Shown here in pieces: positions 8,201 through 15,638 of a stretch of DNA of 64,000 nucleotides (its first letter is position 1; every line of letters begins with the position of its first letter). Below the pieces are notes generated by a model. It was not told where the DNA came from. It did not search any database and saw nothing but the letters and a program-made list of their open reading frames with translations. Source of the DNA: Acidobacteriaceae bacterium dw_441. GTDB taxonomy: Bacteria > Acidobacteriota > Terriglobia > Terriglobales > Acidobacteriaceae. The translations under genes were made by a program, and so were the position numbers. Where the stretch lies: NCBI GenBank assembly GCA_018449715.1, contig JAAVVA010000003.1, positions 434,001 through 498,000 on the forward strand, in the 5' to 3' direction.

Positions 8201-9607
8201 TTATGAAAGTGGATACTCTGGCGATTCGGCACGCGCCGTTCGCAGATACTCTTCAATGTGCGCGACGACAGATGGATTTGCGCTCGCAACATTGTGCTCT
8301 TCCTTGATGTCGGTTTGAAGGTCATATAGCTCAAGAGGAGCATCCAGGCCAAACCGGACGGCCTTCCATTTCCCCCAGCGAATCGCCTGGAAGAACTTCG
8401 GTTCGTATGCTTCCCAGTAGAGAAAGCGCTCCTTCAGACGCGTCCCATGCAGAAGCGTCGAAGTCAGGTCAGCGCCATCAACGCCAGCAGGAATCGGAGC
8501 GTGAGCGAGGCTCAGCGCGGTCGGCAGAAAGTCCGGAAAGTAGATCGGCTCGCCGTTCGTTGTGCCAGCGGCAATCTTTCCGGGCCAGCTGACGATGAAC
8601 GGCTCGCGGATTCCGCCTTCGTAGAGATCGCGTTTGTATCCACGATAAATACCATTCGAGTCGAAGAAGTTTACGACCTTGGTCTGCTGTTCCGTGGCCT
8701 CGGAGCGCGGTCCATTATCCGAAGCGAAGAAGACGATGGTGTTCTGTTCGAGATTGTTTTCCTTGAGCGTGCGAAGAACGCTTCCTACTCCCTGGTCCAG
8801 AAACTCAACCATCGACGCGTAAGTCTTTTCATCGCGATCCCACGGCTCTCCAGCCGCAGAGCCGAGAGTGGGAGAAAGATACGGACTGTGCGGGTTGGAG
8901 TATGCCATGTAGAGGAAAAACGGCTTGTCTGCATTTGCGTTGCGGCGAATGAAGTCGCAGGAATCCTCGATGCAAAGCTCTGTCTGGTAGCGACCTTGAC
9001 GGTGATCGTCATTCTCGTGAATCTGGATCAGTTCTTTCTCGTGGTAATACTCCGTCGGCCAATAGCCCTGGCTCTTTCCGTTCTGCACAAGCCAGCCGCG
9101 GAATTCATCAAAACCATGATCGGTAGGAGTAGCTCCCGGATCGTATCCATCGAGATGCCACTTACCCATCAGACCGGTATGATATCCAGCCTGTTTGAGA
9201 TAGTCGGCCACGATCTTGTCATCGGGAAGAAGGTTTGCGCGACGAACCTTTTCGCTCCCCTTGTTGCCGACATGTCCACCGGCAAGCGCAAAGTTTCCCC
9301 GCACGCGTGTGTGTCCCGTGTGCAGCCCGGTCATGAGAGTGCTTCGTGAGGGAGCGCATACAGGAGCGCCCGCATGGGCATCGGTGAAGCGAACGCCACG
9401 GCTGGCCAGCGCATCAATGTGTGGCGTGTGAAATTTCTTTTGGCCATAAACGCTTACATCGTTGATGCCAAGGTCGTCGGCCAGGATAAATACGATGTTC
9501 GGGCGACTGGCTGACGTCGTTTTCGTTGCGCCCAGCGCGGATGCGGTTGTGGCGGCCAGTGCGAGCTGAACAAACTCTCTACGGGAGAGAAGACTTCTCG
9601 TGCTCAT
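8201..9607 (-). CDS. Tat-exported sulfatase (type I), first structural gene of the FGE operon
   Basis: 468 aa from ATG 9607. The frame stays open upstream through the leader, but only this start gives the Tat signal SRREFVQLALAATTASA. IVFILADDLG carries the metal pair D44-D45. APVCAPSRSTLMTG holds the canonical CAPSR at 84-88 (Cys84 to formylglycine). GKWHLDGYDPG and FFASDNGPRSE are typical later motifs of arylsulfatase A-like enzymes. It is the first of four genes (sulfatase, sulfatase, FGE, TIM barrel) and lies 46 bases beyond a terminator preceded by a Cys-rich leader ORF, so expression should depend on read-through of that terminator. Confidence 0.92.
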   Translation of the reverse strand: MSTRSLLSRREFVQLALAATTASALGATKTTSASRPNIVFILADDLGINDVSVYGQKKFHTPHIDALASRGVRFTDAHAGAPVCAPSRSTLMTGLHTGHTRVRGNFALAGGHVGNKGSEKVRRANLLPDDKIVADYLKQAGYHTGLMGKWHLDGYDPGATPTDHGFDEFRGWLVQNGKSQGYWPTEYYHEKELIQIHENDDHRQGRYQTELCIEDSCDFIRRNANADKPFFLYMAYSNPHSPYLSPTLGSAAGEPWDRDEKTYASMVEFLDQGVGSVLRTLKENNLEQNTIVFFASDNGPRSEATEQQTKVVNFFDSNGIYRGYKRDLYEGGIREPFIVSWPGKIAAGTTNGEPIYFPDFLPTALSLAHAPIPAGVDGADLTSTLLHGTRLKERFLYWEAYEPKFFQAIRWGKWKAVRFGLDAPLELYDLQTDIKEEHNVASANPSVVAHIEEYLRTARAESPEYPLS

Positions 9608-9652
9608 GATGGAAGGAACCTTTTGTCTGGTTGAAGGCAGTCTGTTACACGC

Positions 9653-9687
9653 AAAAAAACAGCCCGCGATAGAGGTTGGCGGGCTGT
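9653..9687 (-). terminator. Leader terminator (attenuator) upstream of the sulfatase/FGE operon
   Basis: On the minus strand, ACAGCCCGC pairs with GCGGGCTGT (9-bp stem, arms at 9679-9687 and 9659-9667, 11-base loop) followed by a run of seven T. It sits between the leader ORF (stop 9709) and the sulfatase start (9607), so it terminates before the gene rather than after one. Its 5' arm can alternatively pair with 9741-9747. Confidence 0.85.
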
Positions 9688-9708
9688 TTGCTTGAATCCG
9701 CGTCGGGA

Positions 9709-9795
9709 CTAAATGAGGAAAGAAGTCTGCGTCACGCGATGCCCACCTGGAATGCAGGAGAGGCAACAACAGAGGTTCTGAAAAGAAGGACGCAT
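9709..9795 (-). CDS. Cys-rich leader peptide B (28 aa), putative attenuator uORF
   Basis: ATG 9795 to TAG 9709, 28 residues. Residues 8-14 read LCCCLSC, using TGT TGT TGC and TGC: four cysteines in six codons. No ribosome binding site is present, but a strong promoter ends 7 bases before the ATG, giving a leaderless mRNA. Codons 17-19 contain GGTGGGC (9741-9747), which can pair over 7 bp (one G-U) with GCCCGCC in the 5' arm of the terminator at 9653-9687. A ribosome stalled at the Cys codons would leave that segment free to form the antiterminator. The role is inferred from this layout; there is no homology evidence. Confidence 0.7.
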   Translation of the reverse strand: MRPSFQNLCCCLSCIPGGHRVTQTSFLI

Positions 9796-9802
9796 AGGGA
9801 AA

Positions 9803-9831
9803 GATATAAAGTGGATCGAATGGCATGTCAA
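9803..9831 (-). promoter_or_regulatory. Near-consensus sigma-70-type promoter of leader B
   Basis: Minus strand TTGACA (9826-9831), spacer of exactly 17 bases, TATATC (9803-9808). The ATG of leader B begins 8 bases after the -10 box, so transcription should begin at or next to the start codon. Confidence 0.7.
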
Positions 9832-9894
9832 ATAAAGAGTTCCTGTCGGAGATTCTTGACTGCCTGCGATTAGCGTGAGAGGCTCTATTCATCC

Positions 9895-9978
9895 ATGACC
9901 AGCATGCACAAAAAAAGCTTCCACCTCTGTTGTCAGCACGACAGACAGGGTGATGCTGGTTTGCGCGACTCTGTTTGA
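9895..9978 (+). CDS. Cys-codon leader peptide A (27 aa), putative attenuator uORF
   Basis: ATG 9895 to TGA 9978, 27 residues; an internal ATG at 9904 could also be used. Residues 9-15 read FHLCCQH with two adjacent TGT codons (12 and 13). Downstream, GGGTGATGC (9948-9956) can pair over 9 continuous bp (two G-U) with GTATCGCCC (10006-10014), which invades the 5' arm of the terminator at 10012-10040. A nested hairpin TTTGCGC/GCGCAAA (9960-9966, 9990-9996) lies between the two arms. I found no convincing promoter at consensus spacing. TTGACT at 9856 has no -10 box at 17 bases. Confidence 0.65.
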   Translation: MTSMHKKSFHLCCQHDRQGDAGLRDSV

Positions 9979-10011
9979 GTCCGAATTTTGCGCAAATAGT
10001 TCTTCGTATCG

Positions 10012-10040
10012 CCCACTCCTTCCGAGTGGGTTTTGTTTTG
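10012..10040 (+). terminator. Leader terminator (attenuator) upstream of the plus-strand sulfatase
   Basis: CCCACTC (10012-10018) pairs with GAGTGGG (10024-10030), 5-base loop, followed by TTTTGTTTTG. It ends about 42 bases before the sulfatase start and follows leader A, so it can only regulate the downstream gene. Confidence 0.85.
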
Positions 10041-10081
10041 TTCATCAGAGAAAAACCATGAACTCTTGCCTTTAACGAGTG

Positions 10082-11761
10082 ATGGAGGAGGATGGCTTGA
10101 ACAGAAGAGAGTTTGTTGCAGCGCTGGCCTCGGCTACGGCCGCCGCTACATCCCGGGCTTATGCAGATCAAACAGCCGCCACGTCAAAAAGCAGCGATCC
10201 GAAGACGGCACGATCTTCCGATGCACCCAATATTCTGATCTTCATGCCCGACCAGCAGAACGGTCAGACTGTGCTGCCGGGAAGTCCTGTCGTCAAGCCG
10301 AATCTCGATCGGTTTCGCGGCGAAGCCATCACGTTCGATTCCGCTCACTGCCCGGCCCCGCACTGCTGCCCGTCCCGGGCCAGCTTTATGAGCAGTCGCT
10401 ATCCATCGGAGCATGGAGTCTTCAACAACGTATCGACAAACACCGCGATTCACGAAAACCCTTATCCCGGCACGCCGTTCTGGGGAAATGATCTGCGTCG
10501 CGCCGGTTATCAGCTCGGTTATTCCGGCAAGCTGCATGTCGGCAGAGATGTGACTCCTGAGACCTGTGGTTTTGAAAACCTGTGCAACCTTGAGCAGGAC
10601 AGTTACACGTCGAAGGCGGACGATCGAGCGAAGGCGCTTTCTCGGGCAAAGCTTGACGCGGTCCACAGCCATGTTCGCGGTTCAGGAGAGATCATTCGTC
10701 CCGGCTGGCCCAACTTGCAGCTCTACAAAACCCTTCCTGATGCTGGTCCCAAGGGCTATGACGATCTTCCGGATACAAAGATTGTCCGCGCCGGAATTGA
10801 TGGAATACGTCGCATGTCGCAGAGCAGTGAGCCCTGGTGCATCATGATCTCGAACAGCGGCGCGCATGACACTTACAACGCGCCCAAGAGTTTCGTCGAT
10901 TTATATGACATTGAAAAGATCAGGCTGCCTGAGAGCTATGAGGATTCTCTTGACGACAAGCCGCGCGTGTATCAACGTCAGCGCTATCAGTATTGGTCCC
11001 AGCTCTCGAAAGAGGAGACTCGCCAGTCGTTGCTTCACTACTATGCGAAGTGCTCACTGCAGGACGCTCTCTTTGGCGAGCTGCTAGATGCGCTTGAAGC
11101 GACAGGGCAGGCCGATAACACCATCGTGGTTTATACCTCGGACCACGGAGACTATACGGCGGCTCATGGTCTTTGGATGAAGGGAGTTCCTTCTTTCCGT
11201 GAGGCATATCACGTTCCCGCTCTCATTCGTTGGCCGCGATTTACGAAATCAAAAGAGCAGCGGGTGGATGCCTTTGTCGAGCACGTCGACTTCGGGCCCA
11301 CCTTCCTCGAAGCTGCCGGAGTTCATAATCCAGCTCGTGTTTCGGGAAGAAGCCTGATGCCGTGGATTCGCGGTGAAAAGCCAGCGGACTGGCGCGATGC
11401 AACCTTCTTTCAACTCAACGGAGTGGAGTTGTATTACACGCAGCGCATCGTCATGACGAAGTCGCACAAGTACGTTTACAACGGCTTCGATTATGACGAG
11501 CTATATGACCTCAAGGCAGACTCGCATGAATTGCACAACATCGCCTTTCCTGACTTCAGCCGTAGAAAGGTCGCAGCAGGGGATGTACAGGTTGAGCATT
11601 CATCCTATCCGTGGCCCCAGATCGCTCCTCCTTATGAAGATGTTCGCCGCGAGCTTTTGCAGAGAATATGGCAGTTTGCTTCCGCGCACGACGATACAAT
11701 CTTCAATCCATATGGAACAGTAGCTCTTGCTCCCTATGGCCCAGCCTTGTCAGAGGTATAA
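10082..11761 (+). CDS. Tat-exported sulfatase (type I) with a CCPSR maturation motif
   Basis: 559 aa from ATG 10082. A TTG at 10097 with GGAGGAGG 5 bases upstream is an equally good start and would place NRREFVAALASATAAAT at the very N-terminus. Tat signal, then NILIFMPDQQNGQ with the metal-site D-Q pair near residues 57-58, and HCCPSRASF, whose C95-C96-P-S-R gives formylglycine at Cys95. VVYTSDHGDY is the second metal motif. Choline-sulfatase/arylsulfatase-like in layout; the substrate is unknown. It is a single-gene unit divergent from the FGE operon and must use that FGE for maturation. Downstream lies a promoter and another leader. Confidence 0.92.
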   Translation: MEEDGLNRREFVAALASATAAATSRAYADQTAATSKSSDPKTARSSDAPNILIFMPDQQNGQTVLPGSPVVKPNLDRFRGEAITFDSAHCPAPHCCPSRASFMSSRYPSEHGVFNNVSTNTAIHENPYPGTPFWGNDLRRAGYQLGYSGKLHVGRDVTPETCGFENLCNLEQDSYTSKADDRAKALSRAKLDAVHSHVRGSGEIIRPGWPNLQLYKTLPDAGPKGYDDLPDTKIVRAGIDGIRRMSQSSEPWCIMISNSGAHDTYNAPKSFVDLYDIEKIRLPESYEDSLDDKPRVYQRQRYQYWSQLSKEETRQSLLHYYAKCSLQDALFGELLDALEATGQADNTIVVYTSDHGDYTAAHGLWMKGVPSFREAYHVPALIRWPRFTKSKEQRVDAFVEHVDFGPTFLEAAGVHNPARVSGRSLMPWIRGEKPADWRDATFFQLNGVELYYTQRIVMTKSHKYVYNGFDYDELYDLKADSHELHNIAFPDFSRRKVAAGDVQVEHSSYPWPQIAPPYEDVRRELLQRIWQFASAHDDTIFNPYGTVALAPYGPALSEV

Positions 11762-11772
11762 GTCAGAATTGA

Positions 11773-11801
11773 TTGACGCCGTTCGCGAAAATACCTATTA
11801 T
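11773..11801 (+). promoter_or_regulatory. Near-consensus promoter of leader C
   Basis: TTGACG (11773-11778), spacer of exactly 17 bases, TATTAT (11796-11801). ATG 11811 is 10 bases after the -10 box, so the mRNA has almost no 5' leader. It starts 12 bases after the sulfatase stop and separates the receptor unit from the sulfatase unit. Confidence 0.65.
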
Positions 11802-11810
11802 TGGACTCAA

Positions 11811-11897
11811 ATGACTCAGACCATCCAGACCGACGCTGTTCTCTCGCTGTGTTCGTGTTGTACGAATGCATGTTCGGTTTGGAGTGTAGCTTGTTGA
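11811..11897 (+). CDS. Cys-rich leader peptide C (28 aa), putative attenuator uORF
   Basis: ATG 11811 to TGA 11897, 28 residues with five cysteines, all TGT: LCSCC at 13-17, then Cys21 and Cys28 next to the stop. No ribosome binding site; a promoter ends just upstream. TGTTCGG (11871-11877) can pair over 7 bp (one G-U) with CTGAACA (11922-11928), which includes the first four bases of the terminator stem that follows. The arrangement matches leaders A and B. Confidence 0.65.
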   Translation: MTQTIQTDAVLSLCSCCTNACSVWSVAC

Positions 11898-11924
11898 CGC
11901 GCTAATCCTGCGCGCTGGTTTCTG

Positions 11925-11966
11925 AACAGGCCTATCGCTCCCTCGCGATAGGCCTGTTTGCTTTTC
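11925..11966 (+). terminator. Terminator after leader C, upstream of the receptor gene
   Basis: Perfect 14-bp stem (11925-11938 with 11945-11958), 6-base loop, followed by TGCTTTT. Because the promoter at 11773 lies between it and the sulfatase, it acts as an attenuator for the receptor unit as well as a terminator for sulfatase read-through. Confidence 0.85.
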
Positions 11967-12104
11967 TCCTCAAGCAAGCTTCGCATCCTTCAGCAACTGG
12001 TTTTTCCCAGTCCATCACAACGATCCGTTGTACTTCCCTCGCGGGAAAAGAACCGCTGACACTGAGTGTTTATGCCGCAGAGACACAACAACCCACTTGT
12101 TCGC

Positions 12105-12170
12105 ATGGCCGATACGCGCCTCCCCCTGAGCGTGTGTTGTTGTCCCTCGTTCTTCTGCGTCTCCCGGTAA
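12105..12170 (+). CDS. Possible Cys-rich leader peptide D (21 aa)
   Basis: ATG 12105 to TAA 12170, 21 residues, with VCCCPSFFC at 10-18: three adjacent TGT codons plus a TGC. It ends 66 bases before the receptor start. Unlike A-C it has no promoter just upstream and no terminator after it, only a weak GGTAA/TTACC hairpin. It could be a second control point acting on translation, or chance. Confidence 0.35.
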   Translation: MADTRLPLSVCCCPSFFCVSR

Positions 12171-12236
12171 GCGGACTGTCGTTACCTTCCTCTCGTTCAT
12201 CGCCCAAACATCACAAAATTTCGGAAAGACACTTTT

Positions 12237-15200
12237 ATGTCCTATTTGATGCAATCTCATTCGCCCGTGATAAACCCATCTCGTTCGAGGATGACTGTCG
12301 CTATCCTTGCGTTCTTCCTCTTGCTTCTTCCAGCATCCCTATTCGCGCAACAGGCAACAATCACCGGAGCCATTACAGACACACAAGGAGCCACGGTCCC
12401 CGGGGCGGCAGTCTCTGTCAAGAATCGGGCCACGGGCGTGGAGTCTACGACTACGTCAAGTAATGCAGGCGTGTTTTCGCTTCCGAATCTTCCAATCGGC
12501 GAATATTCCGTTACCGTAACGCGTGATGGGTTCAATCGGTATGTGAATGAGCACGTCACTCTCAGCACAGATCAGGTCTTCGGATTGAATGCAATTTTGC
12601 AGCCCGGCTCTGTATCTCAGAGTGTTACTGTCACCGGCGAGCAACCTGCTCTTGAAACCAAGACCTCCGAAATCGGTCAGACGATTGAAGGAAAGAGTGT
12701 CTCCGAGCTTCCTCTTGGAAACAGGACTTCCATGAACATTGTCAGCCTGACGGCGGGTACAGTTTTCATCAATTCCGGCGCGTACAGTTTGGCGGGTGGT
12801 CGCACGCAAAGTTCAATGACGTGGCTGGATGGTGGAACGGGGCAGAACATCCGTATCGGCATCGGCAACTCTGAGATCAGCCCGCCCGTAGACACGGTGC
12901 AGGAACTTGGCGTTATCAGCAACAATTATGCCGCTCAGTTCGGAGGATCGTCCGCAGGCATTATCGTCCAGACCACGAAGTCGGGAACGAATCGGTTTCA
13001 TGGAAGCCTTTACGAGTTTCTTCGCAACAATGCCTTCGATGCTCCGGGGTACTTCGCTCCTGTAGGTGCGAATGGCGGCAAGACCCAGCCGGAGTTGCGC
13101 TACAACATCTTTGGTGGCACGGTCGGCGGCCCGATCATAAAAGATAGAACTTTTTTCTTCTTTGGATATGAAGGGACAAGGCAGCGCACAGGTTCCACCG
13201 TTATTTTGACTGTGCCCACGCTGTTGGAGCGTCAAGGCGACTTCTCGCAAAGCGGAGTCAAGATTTATGACCCCAAAACGACGCGTACCGTGGGTGGAGT
13301 GGTCGTCAGGGATCAGTTCCCCGGAAACGTAATTACCAATATCGATCCTGTTGCGGCGAAGCTGATCTCTTTCTTTCCTTTGCCCACGAACAACCAGGCT
13401 GCAAATAATTTCGTAAATAATGATGTCAGTTCGAATAACACGAACTTCTACATCGCCAGAGTGGACCACGTTCTGAGTCCGAACGATAAGTTGGCTTTCC
13501 GTTATATCTATACGAATGGCAAGACAGACAATAAATCTGTCTATCCCAACAAAGCAGCGGATCCATATCAGTACAACGTCTCGAATGACAATATCGGCTA
13601 CGGACAGTGGCTTCACACCTTTTCGCCGTCTGTTGTAAACGACCTGCGATTCACCTACGAGACCCGCGTTTATCACCAGCTTGCGGACGGTGTCGGTGGA
13701 GACTGGCCCGCTGCTCTTGGTATCACGGGTGTCTCCGCAAATGCATTTCCTAACTTTGCTCCCGCGGGCTACAGCGCACTTGGTTCAACAGGGCAGGAGC
13801 GCAGGCAGTATCCAATCAGTCAGTATCAACTGGTGGATGACATCTCCTGGCTTGTGGGCAGGCACTCCATCAAAATCGGTACAGAACTGCGCCGCTCGAT
13901 GGATCATGAGTCGAATCTTTCGACGGCCTCTGGAGCTTTTACCTTCGGAACGCAGGGAACAGGCCTGCCAGGAGCAAACAATACGGGCGATGGTTTCGCC
14001 TCTCTGCTGACAGGTTTCCCCACCGCTGTTTCTGTAGCTCAAACGGATGCTACTTCGCGAACCAGCTGGTATCTCGTCGGTTTCGCGCAGGACGACTTCA
14101 CCATCAGCCCACAGCTGACGTTGAACTTCGGACTTCGCTGGGAGACCGATACTCCGATCAAGGACAGCAGCAACCGCATGAACGGCTTTGATGCGACGCA
14201 GATCAATCCCGTATCCGGAACGCCTGGTGTTGTGAAGTTCATGGGCGCAGATGGGTTTCGCTCAACTCCTTATGACCTTGACCTGAACAACTTCGGTCCT
14301 CGCTTTGGATTTGCATGGCAGCCATTCCGCTCTGGTGTGACCGTCGTGCGCGGTGGTTTCGGCTACTTCTTCGCACATCCTTTTGACGCCGGTCAGCCTG
14401 CTTCTGCGGCTCTTGGCTTTGGCGTGTCGGGCTCGCTCAATACTCCCGACAATGGTGTAACACCTCCGTTCTATCTGAAGGATGGAGTGCCTCCTTTGAA
14501 CGGTCAGGCGCCGCACGATGATTCTTACGGTGCGGTTCCGGTCGGTTCTGCAGCAACGACGACCGTCTCCTACTTCGATCCGAGACACCGCACGGGCTAT
14601 GCTCAGCAGTGGAATCTGGGTATTCAGCAACAGCTTCCCGGCTCCTTTGTCCTGCAGGTTTCGGCGATTGGAAACCTAGCTCGCAAGCTCGCGGGTCAGA
14701 ACCAGGCGATCAACCAGATCTCTCCTACTGTTCTTGGGGATGCCCATCATGCCCAGAAGGATCGTCCTTTCCCGCAGTTCAGTGGTGTGACTCTGGTCGC
14801 TCCTAGTATTGGCAACGCAAACTACTTTGCAGGCATTGTGCAGCTGCAGCGCCGCTTTTCTCGTGGATTCAACATCAATACGTCCTACACCTTTTCAAAG
14901 GCGCTGGATGACAACGCAGGATCGGGAGCCACTCTGGGCAATACGGCCGTGTACTCCGATTACTACAATCGCCGGGCTGACTATGGCCCGTCTGGCAATG
15001 ACATCCGTCATAACTTCGTCTTCAGCACGGTGTATGAACTACCATTCGGCCCCGGAAGAACCTATCTGACGCATGGAGTGGTTTCGCACCTTGTTGGAAG
15101 CTGGACGATTGGCAACGTGACTCGCCTCTACAGTGGCGCTCCATTCTCCGTTACGACAAACACAAACTCTACAGCGGCCTTTTCTTCTGGATCGCAGCGA

Positions 15201-15539
15201 GCCAATCTTGTCGGCAAACCGACGCTTCCCTCAGACGAGCGTAACGCACAGCACTGGTTCAATACCGCGGCCTTTGCACAGCCTGCAAACTACACGTTTG
15301 GTAATGCCGGAAGGAACCTTCTGCGCGGACCTGGATATGCGAATCTTGATTTCTCCCTGATCCGCAACGTGAATTTCACGGAAGGAAAGCTGCTTCAAAT
15401 TCGCGGAGAGTTTTTCAATGCGCTGAATCACACAAACTTCAGCACTCCGCAAAGCACCTTCGGAGCGTCGAACTTCGGAACCATCACCTCGTCCTCCGCT
15501 GCCAGGCAGATTCAAATTGGCGCCCGGCTTGTCTTCTAA
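12237..15539 (+). CDS. TonB-dependent receptor, Oar-like, with carboxypeptidase regulatory domain
   Basis: 1100 aa outer-membrane receptor. The signal peptide core MTVAILAFFLLLLPASLFAQ is at about residues 19-38. A CarboxypepD_reg (Ig-like) domain covers ~40-115 (ATITGAITDTQGATVPGAAV), then a plug-like region (SEIGQTIEGKSVSELPLGNR) and a long beta-barrel with acidobacterial Oar-type segments (YEFLRNNAFDAPGYF, NLGIQQQLPGSFVLQVSAIG). It ends in ARLVF, a terminal aromatic typical of Bam-inserted barrels. It lies between two sulfatase genes and behind leaders C and D, so it probably imports the sulfated ligand or its products. The ATG at 12237 follows GGAAAGA; ATG 12291 is a possible shorter start. 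Confidence 0.9.
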   Translation: MSYLMQSHSPVINPSRSRMTVAILAFFLLLLPASLFAQQATITGAITDTQGATVPGAAVSVKNRATGVESTTTSSNAGVFSLPNLPIGEYSVTVTRDGFNRYVNEHVTLSTDQVFGLNAILQPGSVSQSVTVTGEQPALETKTSEIGQTIEGKSVSELPLGNRTSMNIVSLTAGTVFINSGAYSLAGGRTQSSMTWLDGGTGQNIRIGIGNSEISPPVDTVQELGVISNNYAAQFGGSSAGIIVQTTKSGTNRFHGSLYEFLRNNAFDAPGYFAPVGANGGKTQPELRYNIFGGTVGGPIIKDRTFFFFGYEGTRQRTGSTVILTVPTLLERQGDFSQSGVKIYDPKTTRTVGGVVVRDQFPGNVITNIDPVAAKLISFFPLPTNNQAANNFVNNDVSSNNTNFYIARVDHVLSPNDKLAFRYIYTNGKTDNKSVYPNKAADPYQYNVSNDNIGYGQWLHTFSPSVVNDLRFTYETRVYHQLADGVGGDWPAALGITGVSANAFPNFAPAGYSALGSTGQERRQYPISQYQLVDDISWLVGRHSIKIGTELRRSMDHESNLSTASGAFTFGTQGTGLPGANNTGDGFASLLTGFPTAVSVAQTDATSRTSWYLVGFAQDDFTISPQLTLNFGLRWETDTPIKDSSNRMNGFDATQINPVSGTPGVVKFMGADGFRSTPYDLDLNNFGPRFGFAWQPFRSGVTVVRGGFGYFFAHPFDAGQPASAALGFGVSGSLNTPDNGVTPPFYLKDGVPPLNGQAPHDDSYGAVPVGSAATTTVSYFDPRHRTGYAQQWNLGIQQQLPGSFVLQVSAIGNLARKLAGQNQAINQISPTVLGDAHHAQKDRPFPQFSGVTLVAPSIGNANYFAGIVQLQRRFSRGFNINTSYTFSKALDDNAGSGATLGNTAVYSDYYNRRADYGPSGNDIRHNFVFSTVYELPFGPGRTYLTHGVVSHLVGSWTIGNVTRLYSGAPFSVTTNTNSTAAFSSGSQRANLVGKPTLPSDERNAQHWFNTAAFAQPANYTFGNAGRNLLRGPGYANLDFSLIRNVNFTEGKLLQIRGEFFNALNHTNFSTPQSTFGASNFGTITSSSAARQIQIGARLVF

Positions 15540-15548
15540 GAATGGAAC

Positions 15549-15581
15549 ACCCGGATGCAAAGCGAAAGCCAGCATCCGGGT
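15549..15581. repeat. Intercistronic hairpin
   Basis: Perfect 10-bp inverted repeat ACCCGGATGC / GCATCCGGGT (15549-15558, 15572-15581) without a T-run, 10 bases after the receptor stop and 57 before the next sulfatase start. It may stabilise the receptor mRNA or mark a processing site. Confidence 0.5.
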
Positions 15582-15638
15582 AGCAGATCAGGAAAAAAGC
15601 GTTACCCACAGATGGAAGCCTCTACGGGAGAAATTTTG

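Noticed and set aside
9856..9889. TTGACT as -35 box for leader A
   Set aside because: The nearest -10-like sequence (TCTATT) is 22 bases away; the promoter of leader A therefore remains unassigned.
11925..11966. Terminator read simply as the end of the sulfatase transcript
   Set aside because: A near-consensus promoter and a Cys-rich ORF lie between the sulfatase stop and the hairpin, so it also governs the downstream receptor unit.
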